Shown here: positions 45,148 through 52,535 of the stretch, in pieces
Numbering within the stretch: the stretch's first letter is position 1
Layout of the letters: each line of letters opens with the position of its first letter
NCBI RefSeq assembly: GCF_000814325.1
Contig: NZ_JPHF01000012.1
Span: forward strand, 49,768-113,767
Length of the DNA: 64,000 bases
From: Flavihumibacter sp. ZG627
GTDB taxonomy: Bacteria > Bacteroidota > Bacteroidia > Chitinophagales > Chitinophagaceae
Direction: 5' to 3'
The notes under the pieces: model-generated
Seen by the model: the letters and a program-made list of their open reading frames with translations, nothing else
The model's database searches: none
Told to the model about the DNA's origin: nothing
Position numbers and translations under genes: made by a program

Positions 45148-45810
45148 ATGATTCAACAAACTTCAAAAGCGCTTTCCAGACGGGGATTTCTGGGACAAGC
45201 CAGTACCGCCGCCGGAATCATGGTGCTTGCTGCTGCCTGCGATAAAGATGATGACATGATGCCGTCAGATGGCATTGATTTGGGTAGTGGTGATGTGGGC
45301 ATATTAAATTATGCCTATGCGCTGGAACAATTGGAAGCAGCCTTCTACACTATGGTTATTGCAACCCCCTATAGTGGTATATCAACGTCAGAAAGGGCAT
45401 TGTTAATGGATATCAGGGATCATGAAATTGCCCACCGCGAATTTTTTAAAGCAGCTTTGGGAACTGCCGCCATACCTGCACTTGAGTTCAATTTCAGTTC
45501 CGTGAATTTCAGCAACAGAGATAGTGTTCTGGCCACCTCCAAAGCTTTTGAAGACCTTGGTGTTTCGGCTTACAATGGAGCAGGAAAACTTATATCAAAT
45601 CCTGATTACCTCACACTGGCAGGTAAGATCGTATCGGTTGAAGCGCGCCATGCTGCCTATATACGAGACCTGATTAGCAATGGAAGTTTTGCAGATACTA
45701 CGGTTGTTGATATGAATGGACTGGATACCAGCAGGATGCCATCAGAAGTTCTTATGGCCGCTTCCTCTTTTTTGAAATCCAAAATAAACGGATCAAATCT
45801 TCCGAAATGA
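45148..45810 (+). CDS. Tat-exported ferritin-like lipoprotein
   Basis: A 220-residue protein of the ferritin-like (Ferritin_2, desiccation-related) family. The N-terminus has a twin-arginine motif S10-R-R-G-F-L15, then a hydrophobic stretch and a lipobox LAAAC with C31, followed by DKDDD, which fits a Tat-dependent lipoprotein bound for the surface. Iron-ligand-like positions appear in order: LEQLEAAF, DHEIAHREFF, FEDLGV and VEARHAAYI. It is followed 24 bp later by a paralogue. It may bind a metal or protect against oxidation; that role is not established for the family. Confidence 0.83.
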   Translation: MIQQTSKALSRRGFLGQASTAAGIMVLAAACDKDDDMMPSDGIDLGSGDVGILNYAYALEQLEAAFYTMVIATPYSGISTSERALLMDIRDHEIAHREFFKAALGTAAIPALEFNFSSVNFSNRDSVLATSKAFEDLGVSAYNGAGKLISNPDYLTLAGKIVSVEARHAAYIRDLISNGSFADTTVVDMNGLDTSRMPSEVLMAASSFLKSKINGSNLPK

Positions 45811-45834
45811 TCATAAAACTTTAAATCATCAACT

Positions 45835-46671
45835 ATGCAATTCAATAATATCATCCGCGAGATTCAGCAGGTGGATCCTGAAATGACGGAGAGAATGAGT
45901 ACCAGGAGAAAGGCAATGAAAGAAATCGCCGGAATGGGCGCGAAGCTAACATTGGCTGCTATGCCCCTGTTTCTCGGTAGTCTGCTTAAGAAGGCCTATG
46001 GCCAATCAGGTCCGGCGCAAGGCGCGGTAATGGAAATTCTTAATTATGCACTTACCCTTGAATACCTGGAAGCGGCGTTCTATGAAGCAGCAATTGCAAA
46101 AGGAACAGCGCTGGTACCAGCGGGTGCTCCTGCAATGGCTATCAAGACAATTGGAGATCATGAAACAGCCCATGTGGCCTTCTTAAGATCTGCTATAATG
46201 AGTTCGGGTGGAACACCAGTAAATAAGCCTCAGTTTGACTTTACTGCAGGAGGTACTTTTCCGGATGTATTCACGAATTACGGAACATTCCTGGCAGTAG
46301 CCCAAACCTTTGAAGATACAGGTGTTCGTGCCTACAAGGGTCGTGCAGCCGAATTGGTGAATGGTGGGGATCTGCTTACTGCTGCACTTAATATTCATTC
46401 GGTTGAAGCCCGCCATGCAGCACATATACGCCAGATGCGTAAAGCAAATAGTTTTGGGGATGTAAAACCATGGATCACCGGAAAAGATTCCGGTATTGGT
46501 GCGGTTGTACAGGCCAGTTATGATGGTGAAGAACTCACTACCCAGGCAGGCGTAAATATCGTTAACATCGGTGGACAAAATATTTCTGCAGCAGCTGCCT
46601 CTGAAGCTTTTGATGAGGGACTAACCAAAGACCAGGTCCTTGCAATTGTTTCTCCTTTTATTGCTCAGTAA
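45835..46671 (+). CDS. Exported ferritin-like protein
   Basis: A 278-residue paralogue of the preceding protein. The N-terminus has MSTRRKAMKEIAGMG then a hydrophobic segment to KKAYGQ, a likely twin-arginine signal that begins some 20 residues in; there is no lipobox. The ferritin-like ligand order is kept: LEYLEAAFYEAA, DHETAHVAFL, FEDTGV and VEARHAAHIRQ. It ends with about 70 residues beyond the four-helix bundle. It shares the operon with the lipoprotein gene, so the two may work as a pair. A terminator follows. Confidence 0.82.
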   Translation: MQFNNIIREIQQVDPEMTERMSTRRKAMKEIAGMGAKLTLAAMPLFLGSLLKKAYGQSGPAQGAVMEILNYALTLEYLEAAFYEAAIAKGTALVPAGAPAMAIKTIGDHETAHVAFLRSAIMSSGGTPVNKPQFDFTAGGTFPDVFTNYGTFLAVAQTFEDTGVRAYKGRAAELVNGGDLLTAALNIHSVEARHAAHIRQMRKANSFGDVKPWITGKDSGIGAVVQASYDGEELTTQAGVNIVNIGGQNISAAAASEAFDEGLTKDQVLAIVSPFIAQ

Positions 46672-46692
46672 TACGGTCCGGTTGTGTTGTAC

Positions 46693-46720
46693 AAACCGTG
46701 CTGAAAGGCACGGTTTTTTT
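46693..46720 (+). terminator. Terminator of the ferritin-like gene pair
   Basis: AAACCGTGC (46693-46701) pairs with GCACGGTTT (46708-46716), followed by a T-run, about 22 bp after the stop codon. Confidence 0.92.
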
Positions 46721-46744
46721 GTGCTTATTCATTATCTTGGAGAG

Positions 46745-47224
46745 ATGTCAAACGAAGGTGCTTTTTTTGCGATTTTGAAGAATCCCATAAAATTCAGGCT
46801 ATTCCTGCTAATGAATTTGCCAAGTGCTTTTTTTTCAGGTGTACGTGTAGTGGGGGCAGATAGTAACAGCTGTAGTGTAACGGTGCCATATAAGTGGTTT
46901 TCTAAGAACCCGTTTAAATCAACCTATTTTGCCTGCCTGGCAATGGCAGGAGAAATGAGTACCGGAGTATTGTGTATGGCCCATATCCATCAGCGCAAGC
47001 CGGCAGTTTCCATGCTGGTTTCATCTTTACAGGCAAATTATTATAAAAAAGCCAGGTCAATCACTACATTCACCTGTACGGATGGAGAATCAATAAGGGA
47101 AACGATTGAAAAGGCGATAGCAGATGGGGAGAGTAAATCAATAATCACAAAATCAACAGGTAAAAATGAAGCGGGTGAGTTGGTGGCTGAGTTTTTGATT
47201 ACCTGGTCATTTAAAAGCAAATAA
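46745..47224 (+). CDS. Hotdog-fold DUF4442 protein (thioesterase-like)
   Basis: A 159-residue protein from the ATG at 46745, chosen over a frame extending back to 46640 through the previous terminator. It resembles the DUF4442 hotdog family: VPYKWFSKNPFKSTYFACLAMAGEMSTG and a C-terminal VAEFLITWSFKSK strand. The substrate is unknown; related hotdog enzymes hydrolyse acyl-CoA. It is followed 4 bp later by the beta-CASP gene, so they are co-transcribed. Confidence 0.75.
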   Translation: MSNEGAFFAILKNPIKFRLFLLMNLPSAFFSGVRVVGADSNSCSVTVPYKWFSKNPFKSTYFACLAMAGEMSTGVLCMAHIHQRKPAVSMLVSSLQANYYKKARSITTFTCTDGESIRETIEKAIADGESKSIITKSTGKNEAGELVAEFLITWSFKSK

Positions 47225-47228
47225 TTTT

Positions 47229-48632
47229 ATGAAGATTGCATTCCATGGTGCTGCAAGAACCGTAACCGGTTCCAAACACCTCTTAACACTGAAGAATGGT
47301 AAGAAAATTTTGCTTGACTGCGGTATGTTCCAGGGGATGGGAAAAGAAACCGATTCGCTGAACCGACACTTCGGTTTTGATCCTGCCGAGGTGGATATCC
47401 TGGTTCTATCACATGCCCATATTGATCATAGCGGCCTTATTCCCCGCCTCGTAAAGGAAGGATTCAACGGTACTATTTATTGCACGCCAGCAACCAGAGC
47501 ATTAAGCGTTATTCTTTTAGAAGACTCAGCAGAAATCCAGGAAGATGATGTAAAGTATATCAACAAAAAACGTAAAGCTGAGGGCCAGCCCTACCTTCAT
47601 CCACTTTATACATTGGATGATGCAAAAAAATGTTTTGACATGTTCCGTGAGGTTGAATATGGCAGCTGGTTCAGGATAGAAGAGGGTGTAGAACTTCTAT
47701 TCACCGATGTAGGTCATATAATAGGAAGCGCAGCAGTACATCTTCGTGTAACAGAACAGGGGAAAACCCAACAGGTTAGTTTCAGCGGTGACGTGGGCAG
47801 GTACCGTGATATCATACTACGATCACCAGATGTATTCCCCCAAGCTGATTTTATTATTCTCGAGTCAACTTATGGTAACAGCCTTCACGATCTTCAGACC
47901 ACTACTCCCGATCATTTATTGGAGTGGATTGAAAAAGTTTGCGTTCAACGCGGAGGAAAATTGATCATACCCGCTTTCAGTGTAGGTCGTACCCAGGAAA
48001 TATTATATTCCCTTAACCAGTTGGAAGTTGAAAGAAGGCTTCCTGAACTTGATTATTTTGTAGATAGTCCGCTAAGTATTGAAGCAACAGAACTTGTAAA
48101 AGGCTATCCGCAATATTTCAACAAAACCATCCAACGCTTATTGCAAACCGATAATGATCCATTTCATTTTAATGGTTTGAAATATGTAAAAACGGTAGAA
48201 GAATCCAAGCTGCTTAATTTCAGGAATGGCCCCTGCGTTATTATTTCAGCCAGTGGAATGGCAGATGCCGGAAGAGTAAAACACCATATCAGTAATAATA
48301 TCGAGAATAGTCATAATGCTATACTGATGGTAGGATACTGTGAACCGAATTCACTTGGTGGAAGGTTGCTTGCCGGTAAAAAAGAGGTTTCGATTTTTGG
48401 AGTTTCACATGAAGTGCACGCAGAAATAGGATCAGTAAGAAGCATGAGTGCCCATGGCGATTATGAAGATCTGAGCCAGTTCCTTGCCTGCCAGGATCCC
48501 CGAATGGTCAAAAAGCTTTTTCTCGTTCATGGAGAATTTGATGTACAGATTCAATTCAAGCAAAGACTGATCAACAAGGGGTTCCTTGATGTTGATATCC
48601 CGGAGAGGCATTATGAAATAGGGCTTACCTGA
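47229..48632 (+). CDS. Metallo-beta-lactamase / beta-CASP RNase-like protein
   Basis: A 467-residue nuclease-like protein. It has the zinc-binding H62-A-H64-I-D66-H67 motif, later SFSGDVGRYRD and ESTYGN, a beta-CASP cap (PAFSVGRTQEILYSL) and a C-terminal RNA-metabolising-MBL region with SMSAHGDYEDL and LVHGE. Such proteins are related to CPSF73/YSH1-type RNA nucleases; the actual substrate in bacteria is often RNA. It is the last gene before the convergent metZ. Confidence 0.9.
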   Translation: MKIAFHGAARTVTGSKHLLTLKNGKKILLDCGMFQGMGKETDSLNRHFGFDPAEVDILVLSHAHIDHSGLIPRLVKEGFNGTIYCTPATRALSVILLEDSAEIQEDDVKYINKKRKAEGQPYLHPLYTLDDAKKCFDMFREVEYGSWFRIEEGVELLFTDVGHIIGSAAVHLRVTEQGKTQQVSFSGDVGRYRDIILRSPDVFPQADFIILESTYGNSLHDLQTTTPDHLLEWIEKVCVQRGGKLIIPAFSVGRTQEILYSLNQLEVERRLPELDYFVDSPLSIEATELVKGYPQYFNKTIQRLLQTDNDPFHFNGLKYVKTVEESKLLNFRNGPCVIISASGMADAGRVKHHISNNIENSHNAILMVGYCEPNSLGGRLLAGKKEVSIFGVSHEVHAEIGSVRSMSAHGDYEDLSQFLACQDPRMVKKLFLVHGEFDVQIQFKQRLINKGFLDVDIPERHYEIGLT

Positions 48633-48638
48633 TCATCC

Positions 48639-49802
48639 TTAAGCCGCATCTAAACCTTTGAGAATGTCGGCCAGAATATCATCCCGGTTTTCAAGTCCGG
48701 CAGATATACGAATAAGTCCGGCGCTGATGCCCACCGCTATTCTTTCAGCTTCTGAAAGCTTGGCATGTGTAGTACTCGCGGGATGGGATGCAATGCTTCG
48801 GGTATCACCAAGGTTAGCTGATAGGGAAAGCATTTGGAGTGCATTAAGAAAATTTCTGCCGCTCTCAATTCCACCTTTGAGTTCAAAGCATACGATCCCC
48901 CCGCCATTCTTCATTTGTTTTTTAGCGATATGGTGATGCGGATGGGATGGCAGCTCGGGATATTTCACCCAACTGAGCTTTGGATGGCCATCGAGCTTTT
49001 CAGCGATAAACAATGCGTTGGATGAATGCCTTTCCATTCTGACTTCCAGGGTTTCGAGACTTTTACTTAATATCCAGGCATTAAATGGAGAAAGGGAAGG
49101 GCCTGTGCTTCTGCAGAACATATAAACCTCCTTTATCAGTTCTTTATTGCCCAGTACTATTCCCCCAAGCACTCTGCCTTGTCCGTCGAGCCATTTTGTT
49201 GCAGAATGGATAACAAGATCAGCACCAAAATCACCTGGGCGTTGTGCGATGGGCGTAGCAAAACAGTTGTCTACATTTAGCAGTAATCCATGTTTTTTTG
49301 CAAGCCGGCTTACAGCCTCAAGGTCTATCACATCCAACGCCGGATTGGTGGGTGTTTCAATATAGATCATCCTGGTTGACGGGGTAATTTCTTTCTCCCA
49401 GGTATCTATATCACCGGCATCAACATAACTATAACTGATGCCATATTTCGGGAGGTATTTGGTTATGACGGTATGGGTACTGCCAAATATACTTCTGCAA
49501 CTCAGCAAATGATCTCCCTGTTTGAGAAAGGTCATGAAAGATGCAAATATGGCGCTCATGCCCGAAGCAGTGGCGAAGCCAGCCTCCATGCCTTCAAGCA
49601 CACACATCCTGTCTACAAATTCCTTGACATTTGGATTGCTGAATCTGCTGTAAATATTATCATCAGTTTCATCCGCGAATGCTGCCCTCATTTCTTCCGC
49701 GTTGTCAAAACAAAAGCTGCTTGTCAGGAACATAGGTTGAGAATGTTCCATTTCACCGGTTCTTTCAATTTGAGTACGGATTGCTTTTGATATTGGATGC
49801 AT
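48639..49802 (-). CDS. metZ: PLP-dependent sulfhydrylase, probable O-succinyl/acetylhomoserine sulfhydrylase
   Basis: A 387-residue member of the Cys/Met-metabolism PLP family. The PLP lysine is in HSATKWLDGQGRVLGG, with the phosphate-binding SGMSAIFASF stretch and ETPTNPALDV upstream. It would form homocysteine from an acylhomoserine and sulfide. The presence of metX close by points to O-acetylhomoserine as the substrate, although the sequence is nearer to MetZ-type enzymes; a cystathionine synthase or lyase role cannot be excluded. It is downstream of an OsmC-like gene in the same operon. Confidence 0.85.
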   Translation of the reverse strand: MHPISKAIRTQIERTGEMEHSQPMFLTSSFCFDNAEEMRAAFADETDDNIYSRFSNPNVKEFVDRMCVLEGMEAGFATASGMSAIFASFMTFLKQGDHLLSCRSIFGSTHTVITKYLPKYGISYSYVDAGDIDTWEKEITPSTRMIYIETPTNPALDVIDLEAVSRLAKKHGLLLNVDNCFATPIAQRPGDFGADLVIHSATKWLDGQGRVLGGIVLGNKELIKEVYMFCRSTGPSLSPFNAWILSKSLETLEVRMERHSSNALFIAEKLDGHPKLSWVKYPELPSHPHHHIAKKQMKNGGGIVCFELKGGIESGRNFLNALQMLSLSANLGDTRSIASHPASTTHAKLSEAERIAVGISAGLIRISAGLENRDDILADILKGLDAA

Positions 49803-49847
49803 CTTATGATTGTTTATAATGGTTCTCTTTTCCGCTCTTCGCCCTTT

Positions 49848-50276
49848 TTATTTTCCCGGTTCAAGCCTTACTTCCCAGCTAATTTCACAACCACCCCGGC
49901 GAAGTGTTTCCGCAACGGAACAATATTTATCCATGGAGAGCTGGGCAGCACGTTTTGCCTTATCCTCGTCAATATTACCTCCCATTGTAAACACGATGCG
50001 GGCCGATTTCCATAATGACGGTTCAACCCCCGATTCCCTTTCTGCTTCTATATGCATGGAAAAATGGATGAGATCCTGTCTTTGCTTCTTCAGAATACTG
50101 ACCACATCAATTCCGCTGCAGCCTCCCAGGCCCATCAGTAATAACTGCATTGGCCTTACTCCATAGTTGCTGCCTCCTGTTTCCGGACTGGTATCGATCC
50201 TTACAACGTGTCCGTTTGCATCCGATGCTTCGAAACCAAAATCTCCATTTTGCCTGATAATATCGATGATAACCAT
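49848..50276 (-). CDS. OsmC-family protein
   Basis: A 142-residue protein of the OsmC/Ohr fold, with two conserved cysteines, C53 (LGGCSGIDVV) and C119 (DKYCSVAETL), that act as peroxidatic pair in this family. It would reduce organic or lipid hydroperoxides. Its place between metX and metZ suggests a link to sulfur metabolism, or handling of reactive sulfur species, but that is inference. Confidence 0.85.
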   Translation of the reverse strand: MVIIDIIRQNGDFGFEASDANGHVVRIDTSPETGGSNYGVRPMQLLLMGLGGCSGIDVVSILKKQRQDLIHFSMHIEAERESGVEPSLWKSARIVFTMGGNIDEDKAKRAAQLSMDKYCSVAETLRRGGCEISWEVRLEPGK

Positions 50277-50306
50277 TTTAAAAGAGTATTTTTTTCATTT
50301 AAGACA

Positions 50307-50314
50307 CAAAGGTA
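50307..50314 (-). promoter_or_regulatory. Promoter -7 box of the osmC-like/metZ operon
   Basis: The minus strand reads TACCTTTG, an exact TAnnTTTG box, 30 bp upstream of the OsmC-like start. On the plus strand a TATTTTG at 50329-50335 ends 5 bp before the metX ATG, so the divergent promoters share this 64-bp gap. Confidence 0.6.
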
Positions 50315-50340
50315 ACGGTGGGAGCGTTTATTTTGCAGTC

Positions 50341-51360
50341 ATGCTTCATCGTTTTATTTCACAGGAGCCGTTTGAACTTGAAAACGGAATTGTTTTGCCC
50401 TCATTAGAGATCGCCTATCACACTTATGGTGAGAAAAATATGGATGGCACCAATGTTGTTTGGGTATGTCATGCACTTACTGCCAATGCGGAAGTAATGC
50501 AGTGGTGGCCAGGTGTGGTAGATGAAGGCGCGGCAATTGACCCATCCAAACATTTTATCGTATGTGCCAATATTCTTGGTTCCTGCTATGGAAGCAGTGG
50601 CCCCCTTTCGGCGGATATCGTTAACGGTGAAACTTATTATGCTGCCTTTCCCCAGGTAACAATAAGGGATATGGTGAAAGCCCATATTTTACTGAGAAAG
50701 CATCTGGAAATAGATTCAATTTCCTTGTGTATGGGTGGAAGCATGGGCGGTTACCAGGCATTAGAATGGGCCATAATGGAACCCCACCTGGTAAAAAGAA
50801 TCTTTTTAATAGCCACCTCGGCCACGGAAAGTGCCTGGGGCATAGCCATTCATGAGGCTCAGCGTTTGGCAATTGAAGCAGATAGTAGCTGGAAAGAAAA
50901 GCAACCTTCGGCTGGTGCAAAAGGGTTGAAAGCGGCACGTGCTATAGGTATGTTAACGTATCGCAACTATACCGCCATGGTAAACCAGCAACAGGATCCG
51001 GATTCAGAAAAACTCGATAACTACCGTGCTGCATCCTATATCAGTTACCAGGGCGATAAACTTGTAAAGCGATTCAACGCTCAGTCGTACTGGTTGCTAA
51101 CTAAGAGTATGGATAGTCATCATATTGCAAGAGGAAGAGGCGGAGATGTAGTGAAAATGCTGAACTCAATTAAGCAACCAACGCTCATAATCGGTATTAC
51201 AAGTGACCTCCTTTGTCCCCTTGAAGAACAGCAACGTATGGCTTCATCCATTCCCACCGCAACATTTGTTGAAATAGATTCAATGTATGGCCATGATGGT
51301 TTCCTGGTTGAATCGAAACAGGTAAGTCACCACCTTGCAGAATGGTTGGAGAACTCTTAA
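50341..51360 (+). CDS. metX: Homoserine O-acetyltransferase
   Basis: A 339-residue alpha/beta-hydrolase-fold enzyme that acetylates homoserine in methionine synthesis. The ATG at 50341 gives MLHRFISQEPFELENG, the normal N-terminus; a frame extending back to 50167 overlaps the divergent gene. The nucleophile is S134 in CMGGSMGG, and YGHDGFLVE holds the catalytic histidine. It is divergent from the osmC-like/metZ operon; its 3' end is 6 bp from the convergent regulator gene. Confidence 0.95.
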   Translation: MLHRFISQEPFELENGIVLPSLEIAYHTYGEKNMDGTNVVWVCHALTANAEVMQWWPGVVDEGAAIDPSKHFIVCANILGSCYGSSGPLSADIVNGETYYAAFPQVTIRDMVKAHILLRKHLEIDSISLCMGGSMGGYQALEWAIMEPHLVKRIFLIATSATESAWGIAIHEAQRLAIEADSSWKEKQPSAGAKGLKAARAIGMLTYRNYTAMVNQQQDPDSEKLDNYRAASYISYQGDKLVKRFNAQSYWLLTKSMDSHHIARGRGGDVVKMLNSIKQPTLIIGITSDLLCPLEEQQRMASSIPTATFVEIDSMYGHDGFLVESKQVSHHLAEWLENS

Positions 51361-51366
51361 TAAAAT

Positions 51367-52062
51367 TTACTGCAATACCTTGATATGCTTTTTCACCTTA
51401 GCCTTATTTGCTTTGCTGACGGGTATCAGATGCCCTTCAATACTGGCATTGTTATCACGGAAATCATTGAGCTTGCACATATTCACTATATAAGAACGGT
51501 GAACCTGGCAGAAAATATCCGGATCAATTTGTGATAGAAGTTTCTTCATGCTATTATGAGTTATGTACTTTTTGTCTTTAGTTACAAAGCGTACATAATC
51601 ACCCATACTTTCCATATATAGTATTTCCGAAGTTTTAAGTCTTATTACCTGCCCGTTACATTTGATGAAAATATCCTCTTCTCCTTTCTTTTTCTCTTTA
51701 GCGTTGGCGGTAATGGTTATTACTTTCCCCACTGCATCCAGAAAGCGCTGGTAGGTATAGGGTTTTTTAAGGTAATCGCATACATTATATTCAAATGCCG
51801 TGAACGCATGGTTGGTATGAGCTGTGGTCATTATTACCTGTGGTTGCATATTGATCTGGTCAAGCAAGTCAAAGCCACTTGGTCCTGGCATTTCAACATC
51901 CAGGAAAACAAGGTCAACTACGTTTTGCTGAAGAAATTCAGCAGCTAATACTGCATCAGGAAAATGATGCAATACATTGACGATTCCCGACCGAACGCAG
52001 AATTTTTTTAGTATCTCAGCCGACATGGGCTGGTCTTCAACTATTATCGCTTTTATATTCAT
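51367..52062 (-). CDS. LytTR-type response regulator
   Basis: A 231-residue regulator. The receiver domain has the phospho-acceptor D55 (LVFLDVEMPG) with the conserved VED at 8-10 and a late YLKKPYT; the C-terminal LytTR DNA-binding domain includes EILYMESMGDYVRFV and VHRSYIVNM. It would bind promoter DNA when phosphorylated. It is 6 bp downstream of the Hpt gene and close to the divergent hybrid kinase, so the three probably form one phosphorelay. Confidence 0.93.
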   Translation of the reverse strand: MNIKAIIVEDQPMSAEILKKFCVRSGIVNVLHHFPDAVLAAEFLQQNVVDLVFLDVEMPGPSGFDLLDQINMQPQVIMTTAHTNHAFTAFEYNVCDYLKKPYTYQRFLDAVGKVITITANAKEKKKGEEDIFIKCNGQVIRLKTSEILYMESMGDYVRFVTKDKKYITHNSMKKLLSQIDPDIFCQVHRSYIVNMCKLNDFRDNNASIEGHLIPVSKANKAKVKKHIKVLQ

Positions 52063-52068
52063 GGCGTA

Positions 52069-52452
52069 CTAATGCAGGTGGTTCTTTAATCTGTTTGATT
52101 CCATCTCAAGGAGGTTGAGGCCAATCTCCATCTGTTGAATGAGGCGATGATAGCTCTCCTTCAGGTTCTCCCGGTCAGGTTTCCTGCAGCAGAAATCTTC
52201 AAACACCTGTACATGCTGTTGCCAGTAGTGGAGCCCCGAAAAGCCCCACAAAGGCTTTATACGGTGAAACCGTTGCCTTAAACTTTCTGCATCACCACGT
52301 TCCGCAAAGGGCTTGCTTAGATGTATCTCATTGATGATCTGCTCGTGGGCAGTCATAAAAATTTCAGCGATGGCATTAAGATCGTTGTCATGAACCTCCA
52401 AAAGGTAGGCGCTGTCAAAGACCGCGCTGAAATCGAAGGTTTCGGTTTTCAT
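52069..52452 (-). CDS. Hpt-domain phosphotransfer protein
   Basis: A 127-residue all-helical protein from the ATG at 52452 (a start three codons upstream at 52461 is also possible). The phospho-acceptor is probably H63 in RFHRIKPLWGFSGL, which fits the Hpt pattern H-x-x-K-x-x-x-x-x-x-G, although the usual glycine after the lysine is replaced by proline. It would shuttle phosphate between the receiver of the hybrid kinase and the LytTR regulator. It is encoded directly upstream of the regulator. Confidence 0.8.
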   Translation of the reverse strand: MKTETFDFSAVFDSAYLLEVHDNDLNAIAEIFMTAHEQIINEIHLSKPFAERGDAESLRQRFHRIKPLWGFSGLHYWQQHVQVFEDFCCRKPDRENLKESYHRLIQQMEIGLNLLEMESNRLKNHLH

Positions 52453-52535
52453 CACAGGCATAGGATACAATTTTGGACATTGGTCAGCGTTATACTTTCG
52501 TCCTGAAAAATCAAAAAGAAAATGGCGCTGTCCAG

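Noticed and set aside
50167..50340. Upstream extension of metX
   Set aside because: The extra 58 residues overlap the divergent OsmC-like gene and contain no conserved sequence; the ATG at 50341 matches the family N-terminus.
50281..50340. SAM riboswitch upstream of metX or the osmC/metZ operon
   Set aside because: The shared gap is only 64 bp and contains promoter boxes for both directions; it has no room for a riboswitch fold.
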